Of a stretch of 64,000 nucleotides of DNA, positions 1-11,900 are shown piece after piece. Every line of letters starts with the position of its first letter. The stretch's first letter is position 1. Both the position numbers and the translations under genes were made by a program. The notes under the pieces were generated by a model, which had not been told where the DNA came from, did no database searches, and saw only the letters and a list, made by a program, of their open reading frames with translations. Where the stretch lies: the NCBI GenBank assembly GCA_943737045.1, contig CALSFV010000203.1:1911501-1975500 (forward strand), in the 5' to 3' direction. The stretch comes from Parapristionchus giblindavisi. Its lineage: Eukaryota > Nematoda > Chromadorea > Rhabditida > Diplogasteridae.

Positions 1-1610
1 AATTAATTTTTCTAATAGCCTGAGGGCACAAACAGGAAATTTCTGCTGTTTTGTGTAATAAGGGCCGATGACACTCCTAACACCCAAGTATGGACCAATA
101 GCTCTCATTGCTAGCGCAAGCGTCCGGGGTGGTCGAGTCTTAACGGCCATCTCTCTTAAAAGAACAAGCGCCTGAGTTGACAATCTTGAAGGTTGATTGA
201 AGAGATGGATCATTCGCAATAATAGTGCGCATATCAGCCAGTGAATTTGAAAAGGAGAGAAACTAGAATCGATCACTAAGCCTGAACATCAGAAAATGGA
301 GATGATCTATGTTCAAAAAAGTTTGAAAGGAGTCCGTGAATTGCTTGCGTCTAGTTGAGGTCACTGTTATAATCGGGGACCTCTATTGTAAACAATTACA
401 AGATTTGAAGCCATCGCTCATATCGCTGCGTCCACAGCGGTGTCAAATGTTTTTTTCGTCACGGCTCCGCTCGCACTGACCAAGTAAAATCCGTTATATA
501 AAGACGGTCAAATTTTTCTGGCATACGCTACCTGTCCCTCCTTACTCTCCGTGCCTTACTCTCTCGGGTTGCGCCTTTAGTTAAAGCCTTCCACTTACTT
601 TAGTAAATGAAAAGTTTAAAAACAAAGAAGATGTGGTTGGCCTCACAGTTTGCACAATAACCCAAGTCCTACCAAAAGTAAAGAGCACACGGTGTGGCTG
701 AATTATAGCAGGGACCCATCGGCTACAACAGCATATAAGAGGCCGTTTGCGTAAGAGTCGAACAAGGCTTGGCACAGACCAAAAATTTCGATACCCTCAA
801 AACTTGTGCATAGGGGTTATCGACCACGCTGATGAAGATGGGCATAGTCATTTTGGCCCCAATGGTCCCGCAACGCCCGGGTGGGATTACGATAAAATCA
901 CCTTTTCGAGCCGTTCTCGGCCCATGGTTGAGCTAGATGGATGAAAATTGGGCGCCTGGTGCAGAATTCAATGGCAATGACGGCTGTCTACTTCATTTGT
1001 TTTTAAATTTTTACAAAAAGCTCATATAGTGCAACTTTTGATGACGGTTTGGCGCCTTTTCCTAAAAAGTTTATTTCGAATCCAATCGATGCGGGAGTGG
1101 GCGCAATGCACTCCTTGGGTAATTCTAAGAAACTATTGTCTAGGTGAGTTTTTCGATCAACGGTCAACGAAGGCTGGAATTGGGAATTTTCGAAAAAATT
1201 TTCACATTTAATTAATTTTCACTATTTCACTATAACAAGCCTACAACTTTTTGTTTGCTCAATCGCTTCTGCATATCATAACACATCTTCAGTTTGAAAA
1301 TCATATTTTTTTTTAAAAATACGTATAATACGAAAAAATCGTTTTTATAACGAAAATCGTAATTATGGTGTGCACCTACAGTAATCCATAATCGGTTAAT
1401 TTGGAAATTTAGTAGTTTTAAACATATTTCACCGCTCTTCTTGACATGACTGAGGTATATAACTACTCCACGGATATATACGGATATATATATATATCCG
1501 TATCTCGTATGCCGTCAACTTCTGGAGTAGGGTTAGTGGTTTTGATATATACAGAAATAACGTCAAATAATATTGATAGGTAGCGTTAATTTTGTACATA
1601 AATATTTCAG
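1..1610. other. No gene recognised; upstream flank/intron of the PanK4-like gene
   Basis: The kinase-domain exons expected upstream of the first recognisable exon at 1611 were not found here, so this is either a large intron or flank. An open stretch at about 747-944 (+) has no family resemblance I can name. A dispersed repeat lies at about 1035-1245 (listed separately). A short AT dinucleotide-rich hairpin (ggatatatacggatatatatatatatccg region) lies at about 1470-1502. Confidence 0.4.
1035..1245 (+). repeat. Dispersed repeat, copy of the foldback family at 52.1-53.2 kb
   Basis: The series 'cctaaaaagtttatttcg', 'gagtgggcgcaatg', 'ctaattctaagaaacta'-like and 'tcaacgaa' recurs in the same order at 52125-52310, 52440-52660 and, inverted, at 34640-34860, 39280-39500 and 52980-53210. 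It is a single degenerate copy here, without its inverted partner. Confidence 0.7.
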
Positions 1611-4335
1611 GGTGACGTTGCTGCTCATTTCCTAAGACACGAAACGTATATGGCTGCCATCGGCGCACTTGTACACAGTCAACGAGAACGAGTCAATGGA
1701 GACGGTGAGTGCTCCATATGCAATAAGGACTTCTACAAGTAGAGACCTGCAAAATTCATTTTATATTGTCTGTCAATATGATTCATATTGAATAAAACTG
1801 CATCAGACGGTATGACTGTATGAGTATTGAATGAAATTTCCTTTTCTGCATAATATTCGTACAATAATGTCTCGGTTATTTTTGCATTGGTACTAAAATG
1901 GTCATTTCAGTTGACATCCAAGCAGTCTCGTGGAAAGAGAACTACGCCGGTTGTTCAGATCTCGGTCGATTTGTTCCTCGACAACCAATCGATGGAGGAT
2001 TCACTGTAAGTGTACAGTCCGTTGTCAGGCTTTGATCACTTCACTACTTGTTCATATGAAGAAATGTCATCATTCTCTTTACAGGGCGAAGTTCTCGAAT
2101 TGGATTGTGCCGATATACTAATGAGACCATTTCCTCTACTCTCGTCGACCGTTGAATATTATCCGGACACCGTTGATCTCAATACAGATCTATCCGCAAG
2201 AGAGTTCTGGCTCTCCATAATGGAGGATAGTGTACATAAAGTGCGCATATCTTTTTATAGTTTATATGACTGAGATATGTGGATGGGGCATTTTGCAATA
2301 TAAGAAATTACAGATGTGTAAGAAAGCGAAAGAATCTCAATCTGATGATCTCACAACTGAATCTCGAGCGAAGATGGTGGCTGACAAATATTTAGAGCAA
2401 CTACGTCTGCTACGAGACAAGTCATTGTTAGTGCATGCGATATTCTCAATGGGATAAATCAACAAGGATATGTTGCAAGGAAATTATATGATAAATATGA
2501 ATTTTCAGTGCTTATGGTACGTGTAACGTGCGCAATCTACTTGATCTACGCGAACAGATATTCCAGGAACACGATTTTGAAGACTCTTTCAGGGCGGTCA
2601 GTTGATTTCTTCTCAATCTTTATTCGAAATATCCCTATATTCATAATTCTTGCACTATCACTGAACTTGATCGCTTTTACATCCCATATCCCATATCATT
2701 TCAGCAAAAGAAAGAGGAGAATGATCTCGCCATAGATGAATTACCCAAAGTATTGGAATATATATTTGATACAGGTTGGCAAATGATTGGCACAAGGAGG
2801 GAGTCGAACCCACGACCTCTGCCTATCCGGGGCATTGCTCTTTGGAATATATTGATAGGATTGTTGATGACCGTGAACGATTGACAGTAGCAACAAAGGG
2901 ATTGCTTGCAGGTATCGTATTATTTATTTATTTATTTGTTTATTTGTTTACTTATTGATTTATTTATCATTCATCAAAAATATGTGACCATATAAGTAGA
3001 GCACATCTAAGAATAAATGAAATATTCCGGCAATTGTTATTGTAATTTCAGACAATGTATTCGACTGGGGCGCTAAGGAAGTAGTTAAATTGATGGAAGC
3101 AAAGGATGAATTCACATTCCAGAAGGCCATCGACGTCATTCCAGTATCATTATTTTCACTCATTTCTTTCAACTGCAGAAAAATTCATCAGAAATGATAA
3201 ATTACATTATCGATAAAATATCGGACATAACTAAAAATTTTAGTTACTATGGCGCATATTAGCGGCTATATGATCGCTTCGAAATGTGCATATAATTTTA
3301 ACAATTTATTCATTGAGAAATGGTCCTGAGAATGCATTTTAAAAAGGCTAATGGGCACCACTGTATAAGCAAAGCATAATAGTTATTCAAAATATTTTAC
3401 AATTGCTATTTAAATATATTGTATATCGTTGCAGAACGTCCATGGCTCCATGATCATTTAGATGAATTCCTCGATGGAACTTTCGCTAATGAACACAAGA
3501 GTGTCGTCATCTTCGTTGATAATAGTGGAGCTGATGTTGTTCTCGGAGTCTTCCCAGTCGCGCGAGAGCTACTCAAGAGAGGGTCAAAGGTGAGACGCTG
3601 AAGTTATCGTTAATCCATTAATCCATTTTCATTCTTCTTCACCTTTTTCTTACATTAACTTTTTTATTAGTTATAAGATAATAGTATCAATTCAATATGA
3701 TTGTAGGTGACAATTGTCTGTAACCTTCTTCCTGCCCTGAATGATATTACTTATGGCGAGTTATTATCAATGATGGGAAGAATCTGTCGCAAAGATGATC
3801 TTATAAAGAACAAATATCTACACGAAGAACTCAAAATTTGGCATGCAGGACAAGGTTCGCCTTGTCTTGATTTGAGGTTTACCATGAGAGCTCGAATAGG
3901 GAGATTTTAAAAATATTTCAGGAGAGTTGATAATAAGCTATGTGAGCTCGTAGTTGCTGATAAAGTGGATTTAGTGGTTATCGAAGGAATGGGCAGAGCC
4001 CTTCACACGAACTTCCTGGCTCAATTTGCTGTAAGTGTACCCGTAATTTTCTTCCCATTCAATATATTCTCACGAGCATAGCGAAGCACTGAATAATGAT
4101 CATTCGCATCTTCCATCGTGAAAAAATAATGTGTGTATTTAATGACTGAATCCCCTTTTCCATATTGATCAAATCAATAAACTCTAAATATCTCTATCAT
4201 CAGGTGAGATCGCTGAAAGTAGCTGTGATCAAGACACGATGGTTAGCTGATCGAATGGGCGGTGACCTCTTCAGTGTCGTCTGTAAATACGAAATTCCTC
4301 AGCGACAACAAATTGATATGACAATACCGATGTGA
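1611..4335 (+). CDS. Pantothenate kinase 4-like protein, 3' part (C-terminal DUF89 phosphatase domain)
   Basis: Exons seen: 1611-1704, 1911-2005, 2085-2240, 2314-2430, 2509-2596, 2705-2774 or onward, to 2911, 3052-3143, 3435-3589, 3707-3876, 3922-4030, 4204-4335 (stop TGA). The first exon ([14 protein letters not shown]) matches the end of the pantothenate kinase fold. The rest matches the PanK4 linker ([23 protein letters not shown]) and the C-terminal phosphatase domain, which in the family dephosphorylates 4'-phosphopantetheine and related metabolites. Metal-ligand motifs are kept: the Asp-Asn of [14 protein letters not shown] and the Asp of PALNDIT. Also kept are [13 protein letters not shown] and KYEIP at the C-terminus. 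The kinase domain is not in the window. Oddities: a tRNA-derived insertion interrupts one exon (2753-2852), and the 3143/3435 junction does not keep frame with canonical sites, so a micro-exon or a second lesion is possible. Family assignment is firm; functionality is uncertain. Confidence 0.88.
2753..2852 (-). mobile_element. Retroposed tRNA 3'-half with 11-bp target-site duplication inside a PanK4 exon
   Basis: TTGGAATATAT occurs at 2753-2763 and again at 2842-2852. Between them, on the minus strand, lies a 5'-truncated tRNA-like sequence with GTGGGTTCGACTCCC (B-box/T-arm) and a degenerate anticodon arm, followed by a non-A tail. Removing 89 bp restores an unbroken reading frame (KVLEYI joined to [10 protein letters not shown]) that matches the family. 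The insertion is not a multiple of three, so it must be spliced out or it breaks the gene. Confidence 0.8.
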
Positions 4336-5907
4336 TCAAGTGCAAGAACATTAACCAAGAGTACATTGGCATATAGATAACTAAAGATATACTGCCATAC
4401 TTATAGTTTTTTATACCTCTACTTTGTTCTTTTATCAATTACTAAATTGATTATATATAATTAATTAATTTCTGATAAAGTACAGGTTCTAACCTCTATT
4501 CTTTCATGAACATGTCTACTGTAATGAATATTTTTCAATTCTAATTGGCTTGATCCCGAGTTTCGATAATAGATCTTTGTTATCGCTTTAGAAAAAAAAA
4601 CACAACTATTATTGTGGGTAGAAAGAAATTAAATGCAAATTACACTGGTCCGAAAAGGGGATGGGTAAGGTAGTTTTTGATAGGTTGTTTCCCTCTGGAA
4701 TGTTTTGGGTCCCAAGATAAGATGAAAACCATGGTTGAAATTGGAATACTACAAAACGTACCGTAACCATCGATGTGGTTGACCACCATAACCTTTTACG
4801 GTAATTTTATGGCCCATCGGGATTTTCCACTCAAGGCCCAACACACTCCAAAATGGACGGTGAAAGAAGTCTGTGAGCAAAAAAACTGGAATTCATACAT
4901 CAATGGCATTCTTCTAGAACAGTACAATAATAACTCTCAGTGATATAGTGATGTTTTACAGTTGAAGAAAGTTTTTGCACCGAGTGGAATTCGGGCATAC
5001 GACTGCGCCACCTAGCCATGCTTCAATGACTGGTATAACTCACATTTTTCAGGAGGCGAACACGCGCATCATAGCCGTATGATAGCTGTTAGCTGCATCT
5101 TATATGTCATGTTAAAAAATTAAAACATTTCTCATCTAACCATACGCTATGCTTTACTATAAGCGATAGTGTAACTAGGCGAATGCGTATGCAACACATT
5201 CGCTAACATGTAAGCATCTTTTAGCTCAGCGCATACATTCAACCCTAGATTTAACTTGGCTTGAAACCTCCCTCCAATTTCAAGCTGTAAGGGGGAGATT
5301 AGGTTAACTTAATTATTTAAAGAATACAACGTAAAATAAGAAAAACGTCAATGCGTCTACCTCTAGATTATTTTAAAAAATGTTTCCATGACTTTGGATC
5401 TGTTCAAACTAACTAGCGATACTTTGTACAGAAATCGATGCGTGAGGATTCATGTAGGGTAACCACTTCCTAATCTAACATAGGACTCAAGACTCGACCT
5501 TAATCTAACTTATAGTTAGCAGTTAGGATGAGTTGAGTTCATAAGTCAGATTTTGCTGTTTTGAATCTGGCATATTCAATTGATGCTGCATCGCCGAGCT
5601 CGCTGTCCTTATCAGGAGCGACTTGATTGGCCTCGGTCGTTCCCCACGGTTGGATGTCGGCTGAAATTAGGTCATTTAGGGCTATACCACCTCTTTTAAA
5701 AGTTAAGATCGTTTATGTGGTATAATAAATTCAAATTACTGCTGGCTTTTTTTCGAAGAGCGTTGAATAATCAAAAATTTGAATATTAAACAATATAAAA
5801 AGATAAGCATGTTAATTTAGAAACTAATTTTTCATTATCGTTCATTCTAATTCTTCAAACCTTCATTCTCCATTCACTTTCCTACTCTCACTTCGCTCGG
5901 AGCGGTT
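4336..5907. other. Intergenic; no gene seen
   Basis: AT-rich. A short motif 'acactggtccgaaaa' at about 4642-4657 recurs at about 60749-60764, so part of this stretch is a dispersed repeat. No promoter element can be supported for the downstream gene. Confidence 0.5.
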
Positions 5908-8900
5908 ATGGGAGACCACGGAGCACTCCAATGCACTGCCTGCGATAAGCAAAATGATCTTCAAACACTGATCTTTGATCCTTGTTCTTTTCAGGATGGC
6001 CCAATCAACTTGAGAAGCGGTCAGAGTGCAATAGTCATGGATCATCAAAGTGTAGTTATCTCAAGGGTAGTCAGTCAGGATATCGAGTAAGATGTCCAAT
6101 CAATAATTATTGTCACTACCCTTGAGGCACTCCATAGCTACAAGGAATCCGCTTACATCTCATTTTCGAGGCGTCCCTGCTCATCCGCGCTAGGGACAGT
6201 GTGTCCTAATAATAAATCGATAATCTGAATAGCGAGAATGAATTGGAAGATCGTGCACTAATCAATAATCGAATAATCGACAATTGCAGTTCGACTCATC
6301 AATCGAGGTCACTGGCATAGGCAAAATGCCCATAATTTCTGGTGATCATCAACTGCTTCCAGACAAGGCCAAGGTCAAAATTCAGAATCAAAATCATTCG
6401 ATATAGATTGGATTAAGAAATATCAATCAATAATTCCAGGACTTCTTAGTCGAGCAGATATCGATTATGCGTCCGACCGCTGTATTCATCTGCACTGGAA
6501 CCGTCTCGGAGGCCGATACACTTCGTGATTTGCTCGTCGACGAGGGTACTGTAGTCAGATTCGGTCAGATTCATGATCGAAAATTCAGGACGTCTCCAGA
6601 AGATTGGCGACTATGCCGATGTGTATACCGCACACGCCTCAGAGCGCGACAAAGAGATCAAGAGGAATGGTGAGATCGATTGATTGATTGATAATTGAAT
6701 AGATCGCTAATGATAGATAACGCAAAATTGTGATTTTTCATACCCATTTTTAGTTATTGATTTTTAAAACTCACCGTAATCCTGCTATATCGATTGCATA
6801 CCAGATCGTGTGTTCATCGAGGAAGACATGAAGTTCTCGCGAGAGCAGTCCATGCCAAGCAGCCGGTACTGTATCCGGATGATCATCATATGTGCCACCA
6901 CATATGCACCCTGCGCTGATTTGAAACTCACCGCTCTGGCCACACTCTCTCGTTTGCTTTATCTACGAGAAAAATTGTCAGGGTGGAAAATAGAAGCAGC
7001 TCGGATCGTGCCTTTAAAAATCAGTAGCAATATTACAGTTGCATTGAGAATGGATAGGGTTGATTATTGGCAGATCATTATTTTTGTATTATTGAAATTA
7101 TTATTATAAAAATTATTGCTTACTGCTTGAATTTGAAAAGGATCTCGTTATCGAGATCAGAAAGACTAGGAATCGAATCAAAAATGAAAGTTACTATTAG
7201 TAGGATCAAAGATCAAAGATCAAAGATCAACAATGTTTCAGTCTCCGAGCTCTCGATCTGTCCACAGTTAGTCGTCGTGCGAGGGACGAACTGAGAGGAT
7301 TCTTCGACAATTGCATGCGTGGCAGGACGATGTTCGTCATACCTTTCTCAGTCGGACCCATTGGAGCACGGTTTGTGATCTTTGAACTTTGTCCTTTGAT
7401 CTTTTATTTTTTCACTCTTGAATCTAGACCACCAGCCGCCGTACCAATTCCATTCTAAAAGGGAGCGAGATCAAGAAGTTCGCTCCCTTTTCCCCTTATA
7501 AATGATGGGAATCGGGTGGAAGTTCAATCCATTTTTGAGGGTATGGGCTAGTGTCATAAAGAGAGTGAACTTTTCGATTGAGAGAGCGATAGATCAGTAG
7601 AGAAAGTTAGACAACGAGAGCGATTCCCAAATCTTCCCCTCTCTAAGTAGCAGGGAAGAATTGAATTTCTCTGCGCACTCTCAATTATAAATGCTCTCTC
7701 GTTTTTTCTCTAACCTCCCATTTTGAGAATAGCCCATCGTGGATGAAAAGTTCGTGGAACTTTTATCTCATCTCTATCCACCCCTATTCCCTATCACTCG
7801 GTATGTCCAGTTCGTCTATCGCATCCCATGTATCTACCCAATGGTGTATTGACAAGTTCCTTTGTCTCGAACTATTTCTTAGTAGGTTCTAATCCCATTC
7901 GCACTGGTTCTTTTGCAAATTCTGTAGTTCGGCGAACTTTCACAGTGACAATAAACGAAATGGTATGGCGGCAGGATGACATTTGTCATATCTATTATAT
8001 TTGGCATTTCGATGTTTGGTCGTGCCAAGAAAATTCATATAAATTTTTAAGCTTTGATCTTTGATCTCTGGCCTCATTCAGCAATTCAATCAACGCCGTG
8101 CAACTCACCGATTGCCCATTCACCGTTCTCACCACGAGAACCATGGCGAGGTTAGCCTTGTTAAAGTATTTATTGATTGGTCTGCTATTTTAATGGCAGC
8201 AAGTGTGTGTCGCTAGATTCTCTGTATCAAACTGTATGTCATATATTAATCACTCACTAAATATATTTTCACATGCATTAAATTAGTCACTCGAACACTC
8301 AGAGTATCATCAGCTGTCTGGGACGCGATCAGCACGGGTGACTTCATTCGTTGCGTCCACTCGGTCGGTGTGCCTCGCCCGGCACCAACCCCGGAATTGC
8401 ACTGGGTTCGTTTGCTGAAGGGGGCGATCATCGATAATCAAAACCGACCACCCTATCCCATTGAGTTCCCAAGATACGGTACCCTGAATAGGATGACTAC
8501 CATATCCGGAGAAGATCTGCGCGGGACCAAAAATTCCTAATTTTAGTGGCCCTCGCACCGTCACGCTTTTGTCTCGATCAATCTGCGGAGCAAGATAATA
8601 TTCAGCTATGTCACTGCCCACTACGCCAACGCCATATGTCGTGCGGTAAGCGTTTTTTTGCTTTGAAATTTAAATTTTTTTTAAAGCAGGAATTTTTGCA
8701 ATATTCAGTCGTTGTCGCTTCGCATGGCCGCGGCGGTCGGTCGCGACGCCGGATGGCAGGCCGAGTCCGCAGCCATCATTGGCATCACTGGTGACAGATA
8801 TTGTTTAAATGTTCAGAAAAAAAACAGAGGAGAATGAACCTACCGTAATGCAGAGATTCTTGTCGAGACGGAGCGCTTTTCAGATCCATCCGGAGAGGAG

Positions 8901-11900
8901 ATCTTTGCCTGTGTACAGGGCGCAGCCGGCACGGGCCAGAGCACGATCGCTCTGCTGCAATCGACCCTCCCTGGCTGGAAGGTTGACCTTTCTTTTGAGT
9001 TCTAATCTTTTGATCTTTGATCTCTACAGGTTCGTCCGATCAGCTCTCAGTACGCGTGGCTCCGCTGGAACGCCGATGGTCGTCTTTATGCCATGTCTCC
9101 AGAGAATGGTAAAAACGACAATGCGTCATTCTAGATTTGAATCAATATGAGAAACGCCCAAACCCTTCATGTCTATCTTGTCTCTATTATCAATATTACC
9201 ACAAATGAAAGGGGCACAAAGTATCTTTGCCCGTAAATTATGGAGAATTGTATTTGTGATCATCCGTATCCACATCCGGCAATTCCACATCCCCACCCGG
9301 ATTAGAAATTTCAAAATTTTCGATCTCATATTCCGGACGGGATAAAAAAATACATATCTATGTACAATGTTTCTGAAATGTGATCGAGAAGAACAATAGC
9401 AAAAATCGATTATGGATTAATTACAGGGTGCGTGGTAATTACTTGCACTCAATTGAAACAGATTGCACAATCGCTACTCATCGATATTTCGCAACACCAT
9501 CTTAACCCAGCCCTCCGACATCCACGTTCAACTCTACACTCCCAAGAGAATCGTCTACCACGCCATCCGACGTTACCACTAACTCGGTACATAAGGTGCC
9601 TTTGCGAAGAAGACCGCTGTTCGCAACTTCACCACTGAACCTAGAGAGAATTCGCAAGAACTTCTATCGGGTGGAATGGATTGAAAGCCCGATATCAGTG
9701 ATTTATGTATTTTCCAGATCGTCAAATCTGGCATGATGCAGCAACTACACATGCACTGTAAACTGCTTGGTTTCACAGATCTTTATATCAATCTACGCAG
9801 AAAGCGAAGCCCTCTCCTTCTTGACCGGTGTCGCATTTACGAACACTTTACCGCATCCCTTGCTGATGAAAACTTCTTTAACCTAGATTGTGAGGTCAAT
9901 TTTCTGAACAACACAATCATCGCTCACGATGCGAAGGAATCTACCAAACTGGGTGGCATCCCTGGTCCTGCCTCGCATCCTGCCTATGTGATCCTGTGAA
10001 CGTGCCTCTGCTCCACCTGTCGGATTTCTCTCGTCTTTGTGACCCCAGGCGTGAAGGTGAACAAGAACTACTAAATCAATCACATCCTGAAAGCCACCCT
10101 CGTTTCCTGGACACTTCGTTCGGAGCTTTTGGACGCAGCAGGAGGGTGGGGGAATAGCCAAGGCCACGTCGTGATTTGGTGAGAACGTTCCCAACTACAT
10201 CACTCTCAACGAGTGACCCCATCTCACCTGACTTGAATCCCCCAAACCTCAGTGCCGGGAGAGTAAGATCTCTACTACCAAGACTCCAGACAGCCTGAAG
10301 TCGGCTCTCCTCAGATCATGGGACAAATTGAGCGACAACTACTTCCGACGACATATTACCTTCGAGAAGTTCCTCCGGGATTTTATTAAACCGAAAAGGG
10401 AGCACATAGATGCATAGAAAGTCATTGACATAATCTTGTTATTAATGAAAAAGGAATGAAACTGGTTGCTCAATTCGCATTTTAACACGGGAATACCCTG
10501 AGGCCACTCACTGATCAGGTTCAAATTTTTACTGTACACTTCATTTAGGGATGGTGTTTGGCGTTATCAGAAATTGCTAAGCTCTTCTTTGAAATTTTAA
10601 AATTAATTTAAAAATCGAAAAAAAAAGCGTAAACACTTTCAAAACTTTTTTTTTAGCAATCAAATTTTCATATGTGACTTGTTCACTCTGATTAAGATGT
10701 TATGATTATTTCTGATAAAGATGTGCACGCTGTGAATTTATTGTCGATTTAAAAAAAAATACATTTAAAATTCCAAAGAAGAGTTTAGAATTTTCTGATA
10801 CTGCCAAACGGATACCGCCAACCAAAATCATCCCAATATGAAGAGTACCTCCAATAAAAAATTTGGTCTTGATCGGTGAGTCTGGCCTCAGGGCCTCCCT
10901 TGTAAGTTGAGATATAGATAAAAGTAATTATTGATCAAGTGGTCAAATAATTATTCAAATATTGAGTTAAACTTTAAAATTAAAAAAAAAATACTGAATC
11001 AGGATTCTGCCTCCAATGGAGCTACAGCGAGGACATGAAGGACAAACAGCCCATCGAACCTGTGGTGAGTCTTTGTGCTGTTTGATCTTTGATCTTGGTT
11101 GATTGATCTTTGATCTTTGGTGGTTGATCTTTGATCTATATGTCATTCGCAAACGCTCACTGCTCATGAATGTGAAGCAGAGCGACAGTGGTGACCTTCA
11201 TTGGGTTGGTCGAGATGATAATCAATCGGATAAGTGAGAATTTTTCGATTACTTCATAACGTACATAGTTCCTACAGTACCCAAACATTTTCATACTCTC
11301 ATAATACGAGGATAGGCCCACCTATAGGGCTTATTAATCATGTCAACATGATGTTCAACTTTTTTCCCGATTTTAAGGCATCTAACAAGTAAGCACCCTC
11401 GTAACTCTAATCAAAGAAATCGTAATCCATCAATATTGAGCCAAATCCTACGATAGTCTGCTTGTAGATCCAACTGTGCTCGTCCAAAGTCTTGTGGCGT
11501 CGTCTTCGCTTCTGATCTCGATTCCATCCACCCTGATTGGGACTCGCCCAAAGGAGTGCCAATATCCGCGTAAGATCAAAGAGCAAAGATCAAAGTGCAA
11601 AGATCAAAGATCAAAAATCAACATCATTGATTTTTCCAGATACATATTCCTAGTCAATCGTCCTTCACTAGTCTCTGTGCTGTCGCAGTCTGAATCGAGG
11701 AAGGTATACGGTATATGTTGATTACGGTTGTATAGTCAATCGATATTTAGGATGGCATATCGTTCGCGTTATCCACGCGCACGATGAAGGACACTGGATT
11801 GGACAAGGGTACAGTAGATATACTATCTAACCGACTGAAAATCAATGTCTACCGTAATCCAGAAGCGCTCGAGCACAATCCACTCGGGATGATGTTCTAC

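Noticed and set aside
740..944. Transposase-like fragment at 740-944
   Set aside because: Open for 65 codons, but I could not match it to any transposase motif on either strand.
9427..9640. Candidate PEPCK exon (long open frame beginning at 9432, apparent match of a RNTILT word to the family)
   Set aside because: The segment begins with a transposon-end sequence and its other frames align in order with the DD37D transposase ([14 protein letters not shown] against IPKSTVSNTISRY), so the PEPCK resemblance is chance.
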